Source: Methanoregula sp. UBA154
GTDB taxonomy: Archaea; Halobacteriota; Methanomicrobia; Methanomicrobiales; Methanospirillaceae
NCBI GenBank assembly: GCA_002502245.1
Contig: DAPW01000016.1
Location: 1 to 64,000 of the forward strand
DNA: 64,000 bases
Direction: 5' to 3'
Shown piece after piece: positions 33,796-42,940 of the stretch. Position 1 is the stretch's first letter. The number at the start of each line of letters is the position of its first letter. Made by a program: the position numbers and the translations under genes. The notes below the pieces were generated by a model. The model saw only the letters and a list, made by a program, of their open reading frames with translations, was not told the DNA's origin and made no database searches.

Positions 33796-34075
33796 CCCAT
33801 CACCCGTTCCGGTCCGCTAATCACTCAGGGGATGCCTCCAGTACTGCCGGATAAAGTCCGCATACAGGCAGTCCGTGGTGGTGCAGTGATGGCAGCCACA
33901 GGCAGGACACGCCATCACAGACCGCCGGGTAACTGCCCGGATATCAGTCCGGGGGTCACCTGTTCCGTAACAAAAACTTCGCCAGATCTGGTCAGGATTC
34001 TCACCGGCCGTGATGAGTCCATTCGGGTTCTCAGGAAGAGGAATATGTCACACCTGTTTGCGGTATTGACAGGGT

Positions 34076-34125
34076 ATCTTATAGGATCTCCCCAACAAAA
34101 CAGACTTTGAAACAAATTTTGAAAC
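34076..34125 (-). promoter_or_regulatory. Stress element plus TATA box of grpE-dnaK-dnaJ
   Basis: Minus strand: GTTTCAAAATTTG then TTTCAAAGTCTG (34101-34125), 17 bases, then TATAAGAT (34076-34083). Of the four copies it has the cleanest two TTTCAAAnTyTG units. The region 33796-34075 between it and grpE holds no supported gene. Confidence 0.8.
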
Positions 34126-34170
34126 GTATCGAAACGGGGACGTGTACTACCCGTGAGAGGTCTTTCCGGT

Positions 34171-34461
34171 TCACGCAGGCCGGTCAAGGACGATTGTCAG
34201 GATCCCGTCACGGTACTTTTTTCTGCTGATCCGAAGACCTTCCGGGACCGTTATGTTCCGCATGACTTTTTCGGGTCCTGCAAGGGCGGTTATGGTGAGG
34301 CTGGTCTTTTCGAGATCGATCCGGATATCCTCTTCCAGGATCTCATGTAACCGGCTAATGATACAGATCGAAGTTCCGCTATCGGAAATACAAGGTGGAA
34401 CTATGAAGGTTTTTCCATTGTTCTCAAGTTCTTTTGCAGTACTCATGTCCCTCTGTGTCAT
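34171..34461 (-). CDS. Minimal Hsp20-like protein
   Basis: 96 aa from ATG 34461 (ATG 34446 also possible, behind AGAGGGAC). ILEEDIRIDLEKTSLTITA and RNITVPEGLRISRKKYRDGILTIVLDRP match the alpha-crystallin domain end; the N-terminal arm of typical Hsp20 proteins is absent. A TATA-like AATATTTTATC lies directly upstream of ATG 34461, so the later ATG or a very short leader is likely. Has no tandem stress element, unlike the 28144 hsp20. Confidence 0.75.
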   Translation of the reverse strand: MTQRDMSTAKELENNGKTFIVPPCISDSGTSICIISRLHEILEEDIRIDLEKTSLTITALAGPEKVMRNITVPEGLRISRKKYRDGILTIVLDRPA

Positions 34462-34870
34462 GATAAAATATTACCCGGGTTTTACCGGTTGCCTGATGTC
34501 CTGTGCCGGGACTGGAGACATTATCTCCGGTAAGCCCGCTTTGTATTCACTCTCGTGAAGGCTGAAGCGGTAAACGATATCGTGGTTCCGGCATTGAATC
34601 TGGTAAGGTGTGCGTGCGCTGGTACCAGAACCTTTGATGTTCCTTTGGTTTCCATTATGTGCTCCTGCAATGCTGATAGGTCGTTCCACCTCCTGTGCAG
34701 GTGTATACCACCGGCACGTTTTTTGTATCCCGGCGTTTGAGAAATAGCTATGCGGACGTCCCGGGGATTGTTTCATGGATTAGAACGTGATACTGCAAAC
34801 GGCCCGCGTTCCATGGCCGGCACCTGCGGGGTATCCCCGTCAACAAAAATCGTTATGGTTGTTCCAGCCT
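34462..34870. other. Intergenic region, nothing recognised
   Basis: About 400 bases between hsp20 and the response regulator. The frames there have no ribosome binding sites or family resemblance. Apart from the TATA-like stretch at 34465-34475, nothing is seen. Confidence 0.5.
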
Positions 34871-36199
34871 CTATGGATCCGGTTTCTGATCCGGAACCGC
34901 GGATACATCTCCCAGGATATGCTGAAAAACAAACTTGAACTCGTTCAACCGCTGATGAATATATTTTTTTCCGGCATCTGTCGGGGAGTACATCTTCGAT
35001 TTACCGGATACGTTCATGTCGAGGTATCCTTTTTTCTGGAGTTCATAGAGGTATGTATAAATCCGGGCCTGGGGAATGAGTACGTTATACCTGTTGTGGA
35101 TCTCGTGGACGATATCATAGCCGGAGATTGGTTTTTCGAGCATGGATAGGATCACCGGCTCAAGCAGTTTTTTTACCACATCGTCGACAGTTGTCTGGGG
35201 AACAACAGTCAGGGATTCGGCCGGGAACGTGGGATGAGCAAAAGAGATGGTTGTATCCCTGCCAGTCGATACAATGATCCGTGAGATACCTTCCGAGAGC
35301 ATCCGGATGCGGTTGTGATCGAAATCGGCCATGTTCAGTGCAATAATACCAGTGATGGGGGCTCCGGCTTCCTTTCGGGCAAGGATCAGTTTTTTTACGG
35401 CGATGATGTCGGAAAATTCCTCCGTATCGGAAAAATCAAAGAGGATCTGAAGACTGTCGGCATTCGCGGTACACTTTTCAAGGATGCGGGGCAGGAAAAA
35501 AAGTTCCCCCTTTTTTATACGACGGGTAACCATCTCACGGTTCTGGATTTCCCTGAAAAAAAATTTCTGCAGGGTTGAGTGGTGATACGCAAAGAAGAGC
35601 CGCCCGCCCTTCTTGAGGCCGGCACTGAGGGCAAATTTGAATATCGGGTCCTTCACGGACGGATCGGCATACAGGAAGAGAACGATCTCAGTGAAGATAT
35701 CTTTTAAAAGAACCGTTTTTGTCTCCGGCAGGTCAAGATATTCTGTCCCCGGTACTTCTGCCTCACCGTGCCCTCTTCTTGGCAGGGCTGGGGCGCGGCC
35801 GGCCTCTGCCAGTTTTTTTATCTCCAGTTCTGCACTCCTGCGGAACAGGGCTACCTCGATGGCAGCTTTTATTTCCAGTTCATTGAAGGGTTTTACAATA
35901 TACCCGTACGGCCTCACCTGCTTGGCCTTCTCGATGATCGCATCATCTGCATAGGATGTGACAAAAACCACCGGAATATTCAGTTCGGTAATGATGGCCT
36001 GCGCCGCTTCAATACCATTCAGCTTCCCTGGCATGACGATATCCATCAGGATCAGGTCCGGGGCAAGCCGGCGTGCCTTCTCGATCGCATCCTCCCCGGA
36101 TGCCGCCATCCCTATAACGGTATACCCCATCGCATGCAGCCGCTCTTCGAGCTGCATGGTTATAATCGCTTCATCATCGACAACAAGAATCTTCGACAT
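34871..36199 (-). CDS. Response regulator with unusual middle domain and PadR-like C-terminus
   Basis: 442 aa from ATG 36199 behind GGAGG (ATG 36208 overlaps the kinase stop but has no spacing for a binding site). Receiver domain 1-120: acidic DDE at 8-10, phosphoacceptor Asp in LILMDIVMP, Thr/Ser in VFVTSY and Lys in YIVKPF. The middle (about 150-330) is an alpha/beta domain possibly related to MEDS-type sensor domains (FALSAGLKKGGRLFFAYHH). The C-terminal part (about 345-425) is a winged helix of PadR type (ISGYDIVHEIHNRYNVLIPQ, ARIYTYLYELQKKGYL). Partner of the kinase just upstream. DNA-binding response regulators are not common in archaea. Confidence 0.85.
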   Translation of the reverse strand: MSKILVVDDEAIITMQLEERLHAMGYTVIGMAASGEDAIEKARRLAPDLILMDIVMPGKLNGIEAAQAIITELNIPVVFVTSYADDAIIEKAKQVRPYGYIVKPFNELEIKAAIEVALFRRSAELEIKKLAEAGRAPALPRRGHGEAEVPGTEYLDLPETKTVLLKDIFTEIVLFLYADPSVKDPIFKFALSAGLKKGGRLFFAYHHSTLQKFFFREIQNREMVTRRIKKGELFFLPRILEKCTANADSLQILFDFSDTEEFSDIIAVKKLILARKEAGAPITGIIALNMADFDHNRIRMLSEGISRIIVSTGRDTTISFAHPTFPAESLTVVPQTTVDDVVKKLLEPVILSMLEKPISGYDIVHEIHNRYNVLIPQARIYTYLYELQKKGYLDMNVSGKSKMYSPTDAGKKYIHQRLNEFKFVFQHILGDVSAVPDQKPDP

Positions 36200-36204
36200 C
36201 GTTC

Positions 36205-39159
36205 TCATCCTCCCTCCCGGATCGGGAATTCAACATTCACAACAGAGCCCCGGTCAGTGCTTTCGATTGTCAGGGTTCCCTGCAACTGGAGCACCAGGCT
36301 CCGCATAAGTTTCAGGCCCAGGCTCGTTGCCCGGCTGATATCCACATTCTCAGGAATGCCGATACCATCATCGCTGATCGTGATTCGGATAGTTCCGTTT
36401 TCCTTCCGCAGGACTACCGTCACGGTCCCGTACTGGCGGCCCCTGAAGGCATGCTTGAAGGCATTTGAGAGCGACTCGTTCACCACCAGTGCACAGGGAA
36501 TCGCCTGGTCTACCGTGAGCAGGACATCTTCTGTCTCCACCTCGCAGGAAATCTCGGGTCCGGAACGCCCGTAGATGCTTGAGAGATCGGCTACCTGGTC
36601 CCGGATCTGGCCACCCATATTGATCTTGTCGAACTGCTTGCTCTCATACAGCCGCGTATGGATCTGTGCCATCGTCTTGATCTTCATCATCATGTCTGTC
36701 AGAATGCCGGTTGTTGCCGGGTCCTGCGTCCTCATCCTCGTCATGTCGAGCAGGCCGGAGATGATCTGGAGATTGTTCTTGACCCGGTGGTGGATTTCCC
36801 GGATCAGGATCTCTTTTTCTGCCAGGGCGGCAATGATCTTTTCATTGGCCTCTTTTGTTTCGGTCACATTCCTGAAATAACCGATAAGCCCGTCGATCTC
36901 GCCAATGGCACCCCTTTTGGGGACATAGGACCCGGAAAAGAAGTTCTTCTCACCGCTTGCGCTGATAAGGGGCATTTCCCTATAGACCGGGACACCGCTC
37001 TCCAGTACCTGCCTCTTGATCGTTGTCAGGCGATCAGCGTCTTCTTTCGACAGCATATCGTAATCCGTGTTTCCGATCATGTCCTTCTCGGTCAGACCCG
37101 GCAGGGGATTAATGACCTGGGTATACCGGAGTTCCTTATCCTGCACCTGGATGTGGTCCGGGATATTGGTGGCTATGATCCGGAATTTTTCAAGACTCTC
37201 CCACAGGGCTTCCTCTGCCTGCCGGCGCTCGGTGATGTCGCGGTAGCTCCAGACCCGGCCGACAATGGCATCCCCTATCATCTGGGGCTTGGAATACCGT
37301 TCAAAAATCCGGCCGTCCTTCAGGGTGACCATGTCAAAACTTTCCCGCCCGGCATGGGTATAAAGTTCCCGTAAACGGGAGACGAACACCGGTGAATCTG
37401 TGACCAGGGGTGTCATGTAGGCAAGCGCGGCATCCTCCGCAGCAGCATCGAGGATATGTTCCGGAATGCCCCAGATTGTACAGAAGGTCTTGTTGTAACT
37501 GGTAATATTCCCGGCATTGTCCACGACGAGTATACCGTCTGCGGTAGAATCGAGTGCTGCATTGAGCAGCGACGCGGTTTTCATGGCAGAATCTTCCGCG
37601 ATTTTCCGCCCGGTGATATCCTGCCCCTGGGCGATGGTGGAGGAGACCGTGACGCCGTCAGTATCATGGATGTTCGCGGAATTCCAGAGCACGATCTTCG
37701 TTGTGCCGGAAACGTGCCGGATCGGGATCTCCACGGATACCCACCGTTCCCCGCTGCTCGTCTTCTGGATCAGTTCCATGGATTCCTGCCTTGTTTTTTC
37801 TGGAAAGAGGATCTCCAGCGGTTTTCCAAGCACCGCATCTGCAGGCATTCCGGTCAGGAACTCAAAGGCGTGGTTGAACCGCTGGATCCGGAATGAAGAA
37901 TCCCAGACGATGATCGGAGCATTGGCATAATTGAATAGGTTCCCGAGATAATGGCTCGTCCCACGCAGGGCGTCCTCGATCTTCTTGCGCGCCATTGCCG
38001 TGGCCACGAGATCCGTCACTGCCTTCATCAGATCCAGTTCCTCATCAGTAAACGGCGCCCGGTCGCAACGCCCGAAAGATAGGGTCCCGAGCGTGCGGCG
38101 CTGGCTGATCAGCGGGTGGCACGCATAACCGGACACTCCGAGCGACCGGATCAGGCAAGTCCGTTCGTCGTCTGTATTGAGGACGTCGGAGACTACGATC
38201 CGCTCCCCGTTGCGGGCAACCTGGCCGCAGACGGCTTCGCCAAGATTCAGGTATTCAATCCTTCCTGCCTCCCCAGGGGGGATGCCAGCATAGGCGTTCA
38301 GCCGCATCCGTTGTCCGCTTTCGTCGATAAGGTAATTGAAGAAGGTATGGCAGTGGAGGTAGCGCATCACACGTTCCCCGACCGTCTGGACAATGGATTC
38401 GGGCTTTTCCGCACTCAGGAGCAGGCGGGCTGTTTCTGCAAGGATGTCCAGTTTTCCGTTCTCCCTTTTCAGTCTCTCGCCGATCTGGCGAAGTATCGTG
38501 ATGTCCTGGAGGGTACCGATAAACACGGACCGGGGGACGTCCGTTACCGGCGCCCTTCCCCGCACTTCAGTCCAGACCTTCTTGCCGGTCTGCGTGGTAA
38601 TTTCCGCTTCAAGGGAAAATGTTTCACCGGTCGCGAGGCAGTTCTCTATCCTGTTCCTGATAATGCGCTGGTCCTCTCTGGAGAAAATATTCAACCCCTC
38701 GGAAAACGTCGGACGATACGTGCGGGGGGCCTCGACAATGTTGTAAACACCCTCAGTCCACAGGAGGTCATCGGTGTGCGGATCTGCCTTCCACCCCCCG
38801 ATCTTCGCAATTTTCTGGGTTTCCCGCAGGAACTGTTCACGCTCCCGCAGGGCTTCCTCTGCCTTCACCTGCCGGATGGTATCGGTTGCCACTTCGCCGG
38901 CTCCGCGGACCGGTCTGCAGGACAGGAAGACAAGAACCGTGCCGGAAAAAATCCAGAGGAGGGCCACAATCAATGCAATTGCCGTGCAGCCCGGGCATAT
39001 GCTGCTGATGAGGATAATACCGGAGATATATCCGACAATACCTGCGATACCGGTCAGGATGGCAAGGAGGCCGAAGGCGCAGGTGAGTCTTTTCACGTTA
39101 TCCATTTCCGCCACATTCCTTGATACACTGACAGGACTGAAAGGAGGCGGAGTGATCAT
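36205..39159 (-). CDS. Membrane histidine kinase with PAS and GAF domains
   Basis: About 984 aa. Two membrane helices (about 27-50 and 60-80), then PAS (about 115-225), GAF (about 240-395, CHTFFNYLIDESGQRM, GEAVCGQVARNGERIVVSDV), three further PAS domains (about 410-525, 540-655, 660-775), then a HisKA_2-type dimerisation box with phospho-His in EIHHRVKNNLQII, and an HATPase with NESLSNAFKHAF (N-box) and SDDGIGIPE (G1). A signal sensed through PAS/GAF would drive the adjacent regulator. Start ambiguous: ATG 39159 after AGGA, or ATG 39105 nearer the first helix. Confidence 0.9.
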   Translation of the reverse strand: MITPPPFSPVSVSRNVAEMDNVKRLTCAFGLLAILTGIAGIVGYISGIILISSICPGCTAIALIVALLWIFSGTVLVFLSCRPVRGAGEVATDTIRQVKAEEALREREQFLRETQKIAKIGGWKADPHTDDLLWTEGVYNIVEAPRTYRPTFSEGLNIFSREDQRIIRNRIENCLATGETFSLEAEITTQTGKKVWTEVRGRAPVTDVPRSVFIGTLQDITILRQIGERLKRENGKLDILAETARLLLSAEKPESIVQTVGERVMRYLHCHTFFNYLIDESGQRMRLNAYAGIPPGEAGRIEYLNLGEAVCGQVARNGERIVVSDVLNTDDERTCLIRSLGVSGYACHPLISQRRTLGTLSFGRCDRAPFTDEELDLMKAVTDLVATAMARKKIEDALRGTSHYLGNLFNYANAPIIVWDSSFRIQRFNHAFEFLTGMPADAVLGKPLEILFPEKTRQESMELIQKTSSGERWVSVEIPIRHVSGTTKIVLWNSANIHDTDGVTVSSTIAQGQDITGRKIAEDSAMKTASLLNAALDSTADGILVVDNAGNITSYNKTFCTIWGIPEHILDAAAEDAALAYMTPLVTDSPVFVSRLRELYTHAGRESFDMVTLKDGRIFERYSKPQMIGDAIVGRVWSYRDITERRQAEEALWESLEKFRIIATNIPDHIQVQDKELRYTQVINPLPGLTEKDMIGNTDYDMLSKEDADRLTTIKRQVLESGVPVYREMPLISASGEKNFFSGSYVPKRGAIGEIDGLIGYFRNVTETKEANEKIIAALAEKEILIREIHHRVKNNLQIISGLLDMTRMRTQDPATTGILTDMMMKIKTMAQIHTRLYESKQFDKINMGGQIRDQVADLSSIYGRSGPEISCEVETEDVLLTVDQAIPCALVVNESLSNAFKHAFRGRQYGTVTVVLRKENGTIRITISDDGIGIPENVDISRATSLGLKLMRSLVLQLQGTLTIESTDRGSVVNVEFPIREGG

Positions 39160-39720
39160 CACGTATCTTTCCTGAGAACAGTATTCGGAATCCGGTAAAG
39201 ATAAAAAACAGGTATCATCATTTAAGGTTTTCCTTATGTTTCAAAAAGTGAGATTATCATGATCCGCCGGTACTCCTGCCCGGATAGCAAACGAAAGCGT
39301 GCCGGCTCATGGTTCCCGGTTCATCCTCTCAAAACGACCGGCGCTGGCACCTGAGAAGACGTGGCCGGATCGTGCATCTCCCCACGTTGTCACATCCGCT
39401 GATAACTGAGTAATATTTTATCACCCTTTTTTGATAAAGAGCGGTACAATCCGGTCCCGCCGGAAAAAAGGAGGAGGACAGCCGATGGTCGAACGCGGAA
39501 TGAGCCGGGGCATCACGCAGCACCAGGAACTGGTCATGGAACTGTGGGATGCACTTGAGCGATGACCGGAAAAGAGATCCTGATGAAACAGATGCCGATA
39601 CAAAAATCATGATAACGGAGGCAATGATCAGGCACTTCCAGTTCAGGATCGATACCTTTGAGATGGTCCATAATATGCCGGATGAATGCGGAAAACCAGG
39701 ATTCCGAAAGGTGCCTTTTT
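39160..39720. other. Intergenic region with a short frame behind a strong ribosome binding site
   Basis: GGAGGAGGACAGCCG precedes ATG 39485, but the frame closes after 26 codons (TGA at 39563-39565). A second frame (39549-39824, +) overlaps the end of ogg on the other strand. This could be a decayed gene or a leader peptide. No family recognised. Confidence 0.35.
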
Positions 39721-40569
39721 TTATCCTTCCCGGGTCGAAAAAAGATATTCCTGCGCATATCCGCAGTATTCTCCAAAATGCTCCCGCGCAAAGCAGCGGA
39801 TTCTGTCGTATTCACGTGCGGTGAGGGAGGACCCGATATTGAGATCCGTGAGATAGTACTGATGCATAATCCTTCGGATCCAGACATCAACCGGAAACGC
39901 CTCGTACTTCTGGAATGCGAAGAGGAGGATGCAATCAGCAGCTTTGGGTCCGATGCCGGGGAGTTTCATAAGTTCCCGGCGGGCTTCATTGCAGGGAAGC
40001 CTGCGGATTCTCTTCTCCCAGGCTTTTTCATCGGTCACGATGCCTGATGTTCCAAAGACATAGGGCTGGCGGTATCCGAGCCTGCACGCCGTCAGAAAGT
40101 CAGGGCCCCTGCACGAGATGGATGATGGTCCGGGGAAGGTGTAAAAGAGTTTCCCTTCAAATCCGACCGGCTGGCCGTACTGCTCCGCGATGGACGCTAT
40201 CCTCCGACGGATCGTGGGGATATTCGAGTTTGTCGAGCATATGTACGAGATCGTGCATTCCCATGGCGGCTGGCGCACGAGACGAAGACCACGGTGTTTC
40301 ACGATGCACGCGTGGATAAACGGATCGCGGTCAATGGAAATAAGGATGGATTCAAGGTCGGTGTCCAGAGAGAAATAATTGCGGATGAACGATGCGGGCA
40401 CCCCGGCGTACCTCAGTCTGTCCCCGTCCTGACGGATTTTCATCACCAGGCCCCCGGCTACGCCGTACCACCAGCCGTCCGCGGTGCGATCCCAGCGGAA
40501 CACCTGCCCGCAGCCAAGAGTTGCATCGAGGTCAAATGGCTGGTCCGGGTGCAGGGTGATGCTCGGCAT
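39721..40569 (-). CDS. ogg: 8-oxoguanine DNA glycosylase (OGG1 type)
   Basis: 282 aa from ATG 40569. Bifunctional glycosylase/AP lyase removing 8-oxoguanine. N-terminal part: LGCGQVFRWDRTADGWWYGV. The helix-hairpin-helix reads LMKLPGIGPKAADCILLFAF, where the Lys in PGIGPKAAD is the catalytic nucleophile, and the activating Asp sits in AFPVDVWIRRIMH. Works upstream of endonuclease IV (nfo). An in-frame start at 40605 is possible but poorly placed. Other strand neighbours are unrelated. Confidence 0.92.
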   Translation of the reverse strand: MPSITLHPDQPFDLDATLGCGQVFRWDRTADGWWYGVAGGLVMKIRQDGDRLRYAGVPASFIRNYFSLDTDLESILISIDRDPFIHACIVKHRGLRLVRQPPWECTISYICSTNSNIPTIRRRIASIAEQYGQPVGFEGKLFYTFPGPSSISCRGPDFLTACRLGYRQPYVFGTSGIVTDEKAWEKRIRRLPCNEARRELMKLPGIGPKAADCILLFAFQKYEAFPVDVWIRRIMHQYYLTDLNIGSSLTAREYDRIRCFAREHFGEYCGYAQEYLFSTREG

Positions 40570-40710
40570 TGCTGATCCTTGTCCACAGGTTTGTCCTGCA
40601 ATCATATTATCCTGTATACGGATTATGGACTACCGTTCTGGTACAGGCTGCCCGGCACCAGTTTTTCCCTTACCGGACCCGCTTTGCAGCATCGGAACGA
40701 ATAGGCTTTT

Positions 40711-40720
40711 AATATATAAA
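40711..40720 (+). promoter_or_regulatory. TATA box of a leaderless gene
   Basis: AATATATAAA ends 15 bases before the ATG at 40736 with no ribosome binding site between, as expected for a leaderless or near-leaderless transcript. Confidence 0.5.
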
Positions 40721-40735
40721 TCAATAGTTCTTGTT

Positions 40736-41065
40736 ATGGAACTGGCAGCAACCCTGAAAGCATTCATTGAAGAAGGACAGGACTGGGAACGCAAGCATAC
40801 GTCGGTAAAAGGTGTCTCGATCATCAGGCTTCCGGCCACGAAGAACCGCGCTCCTTCCCTTGCCATCGATATCAACCCGATAGGGGATAACGGGCTCCCG
40901 ATGAAGAAAAAGGGTATCATGATCATGAACGCGGCAGAGATTGCAGCGTTCCGGGCCGCATTTAACAATGAAAAGATCGACAGCCTGATAGCGGCGCTTG
41001 AAGAAGTACTGCCCGAACGCAGGTCATCAGGAAAACCGGCAAAACCGGATGTTCTGCAAATTTAG
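40736..41065 (+). CDS. Conserved-looking small basic protein, unknown
   Basis: 109 aa. It begins MELAATLKAFIEEGQDWERK. The middle has KGVSIIRLPATKNRAPSLAI and NPIGDNGLPMKKKGIMIMN, then a helical end (AAFRAAFNNEKIDSLIAALEEV) and a charged tail. Mixed alpha/beta, cytoplasmic. The start is set by the TATA box, since the in-frame extension to 40484 crosses it. I do not recognise a family. Confidence 0.75.
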   Translation: MELAATLKAFIEEGQDWERKHTSVKGVSIIRLPATKNRAPSLAIDINPIGDNGLPMKKKGIMIMNAAEIAAFRAAFNNEKIDSLIAALEEVLPERRSSGKPAKPDVLQI

Positions 41066-41105
41066 ATAATAAACCAGAAAGCAACGCCGTATCGGATGGG
41101 TTTTC

Positions 41106-41588
41106 ATGAGGACATGGGCAGGCATGTGTGCAGTGCTGGTGATCATCGCAGTTGCGTTTACGGGATGTATCGGCGTGAAAACCCAGCCGGTCCCGCGTCC
41201 TGAAACCCCGTCACTGTTCGTGGATTACCAGCGCACCGGGGGAATTGCGGGCGTGAATGACCGGCTGGTGATCTTTGACAATGGCGTCGCGCTGGTCTCA
41301 AGCCGGACAACCAGCAGAGAGATCCTGCTCAATCAGTCAGATCTTGAACAGATCTCAGCAGCATTTGATGCAGCACAGTTCACGGTGCTTGAAGGGAACT
41401 ACACATCCCGCCGTGGAGGAGCGGATTTCATGCAGTACAGTATCAATTATCTGGGCAGGACCGTGAATACCGAAGATACTGCGATCCCTCCATCTCTTGA
41501 ACCGGTCATCAGGGAGATGGACCGCATCCTGAGTACCGGCCTGAGCAGCGGGCAGACGGATCTTCAGCTTCCTGCTCTTGCCTCATGA
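41106..41588 (+). CDS. Lipoprotein, unknown
   Basis: 160 aa. Signal peptide with lipobox AFTGC (Cys at 20), so it is likely lipid-anchored outside the cell. The mature part has two beta-rich blocks (SLFVDYQRTGGIAGVNDRLVIFDNG, LLNQSDLEQISAAFDAAQF and FMQYSINYLGRTVNTE). Such proteins are frequent in methanogens and have no known role. Start ATG 41106. Nothing is seen in the 324 bases after it. Confidence 0.8.
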   Translation: MRTWAGMCAVLVIIAVAFTGCIGVKTQPVPRPETPSLFVDYQRTGGIAGVNDRLVIFDNGVALVSSRTTSREILLNQSDLEQISAAFDAAQFTVLEGNYTSRRGGADFMQYSINYLGRTVNTEDTAIPPSLEPVIREMDRILSTGLSSGQTDLQLPALAS

Positions 41589-41912
41589 TGTACGGGGACA
41601 AGGATTGTCTTCCGGCACGATCCTTCTGCAGGGTATTACCGACCGGACCAGGGCATGACCCTGGCGGGGCGTCTGGATGCCCGGACACCTGGCAGATCTG
41701 CGTGAGTGCAGACAGTTCTGCGGGATGAACCTCCCAAAAAACCCGAACTGTTGTTTGGGCAGGGGACAGGTCCGGCCTGTGCCGGTTTCTCCACCGGACT
41801 CCACCTGCATCTTGCGATGGCACCAGCGGGGAGGGAAGGAGGCAACGCGAATCGCTGACCCCAAGGGTATAAAGAGGAATTTCTCCCTGATTTTTTCAAA
41901 AGTGAAAACGGA
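41589..41912. other. Intergenic region, nothing recognised
   Basis: About 320 bases between the convergent lipoprotein gene and nifB; no supported gene, RNA or repeat. Confidence 0.5.
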
Positions 41913-42806
41913 TTATTTGGTGTCGTACATGCACGACTGGATATCGTGGCCGAGCTTCCCAATGGCATCGGCACGGCACCGCTGGCAGTGGCGCATCTGT
42001 TTGACATATTTGCTGCACGCGTCCTGCATCTTCCGCTTCATCTCGGGGGTTGGCGGGGTGATATTGGCAAACTTATACTGGGCGATGAGTGGGATTACAT
42101 TGAAGGTATACACGCCCATCTCCCCGACCTTCTTGGCAATGGCCGGGATGTGATCCTCGTTGATGCCGGGGATATAGACCGTATTGATCTTCACAATCAT
42201 GTTCCGCTTCACGGCCTCTTCAATGCCTTTGAGCTGCTGGGAAAGGAGGATCTTTGCCCCTTCAATGCCGGTGTAGCGTTTTCCCTTATACGTGATATGC
42301 TCGTAGATCTTCGCCCCAATCTCGGGATCGATGGCATTGAGAGTAACGGTAATATTCCCCACATCGTATTTCTGGAGGAGATCGATCTTTTCCGGAAGCA
42401 GCAGGCCATTGGTGCTGATACACTTGATAACATTGGGGTACTGCTCGTGAAGCTGCTTCAAAGTCTCGAAGGTCTCCTCGTTTGCGAGTGGTTCTCCCGG
42501 CCCGGCAATGCCCACGACCTTGATGTAATTATACTTGTCAACGACATTTTTCACGAGTTTCATGGACTCGTCCGGTTTCAGTACCCTTGTCGTGACCCCG
42601 GGCCGGCTCTCGTTGACACAGTCAAAATCGCGAATGCAGTAGTTGCACTGGATATTGCATTTGGGAGCAACCGGAACATGGCACCTGCCAAACGTATGGC
42701 ACGCCTTTTCCGAGAAGCATGGATGCTCCTGGATCTTTCGCATCTGCGCCGGGTCCCACTGGACTTTCCTGCCCTGGACCTCAGCGACCCGTAGTTCATC
42801 AGCCAT
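41913..42806 (-). CDS. nifB: NifB-type radical SAM protein
   Basis: 297 aa. HPCFSEKACHTFGRCHVPVAP followed by CNIQCNYC is the NifB signature, with the radical SAM CX3CX2C and flanking Cys residues. GIAGPGEPLANEETFETL is the SAM-binding block. The C-terminal end RHCQRCRADAIGKLG carries another CxxC pair. In diazotrophs NifB makes the [8Fe-9S-C] NifB-co precursor; nif structural genes are not in this window. Start at ATG 42806. Divergent from the FKBP gene, with AT-rich sequence between them. Confidence 0.92.
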   Translation of the reverse strand: MADELRVAEVQGRKVQWDPAQMRKIQEHPCFSEKACHTFGRCHVPVAPKCNIQCNYCIRDFDCVNESRPGVTTRVLKPDESMKLVKNVVDKYNYIKVVGIAGPGEPLANEETFETLKQLHEQYPNVIKCISTNGLLLPEKIDLLQKYDVGNITVTLNAIDPEIGAKIYEHITYKGKRYTGIEGAKILLSQQLKGIEEAVKRNMIVKINTVYIPGINEDHIPAIAKKVGEMGVYTFNVIPLIAQYKFANITPPTPEMKRKMQDACSKYVKQMRHCQRCRADAIGKLGHDIQSCMYDTK

Positions 42807-42940
42807 ATTCAATACTACCAGATGCGTTATTATGGTATAAATAAAGTACAATTGTGCCGGTCCCGGTACCGCGAGAACCATTCCTGTAACTATTGCAGAC
42901 GATCGTGAAAGAATGCAGGGAAACCGTATACGAGGATATC

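Noticed and set aside
39225..39245. GTTTCAAAAAGTG near the kinase gene as a fifth stress element
   Set aside because: It is in the wrong orientation for the kinase, lacks the second repeat and lacks the 17-base spacing to a TATA box.
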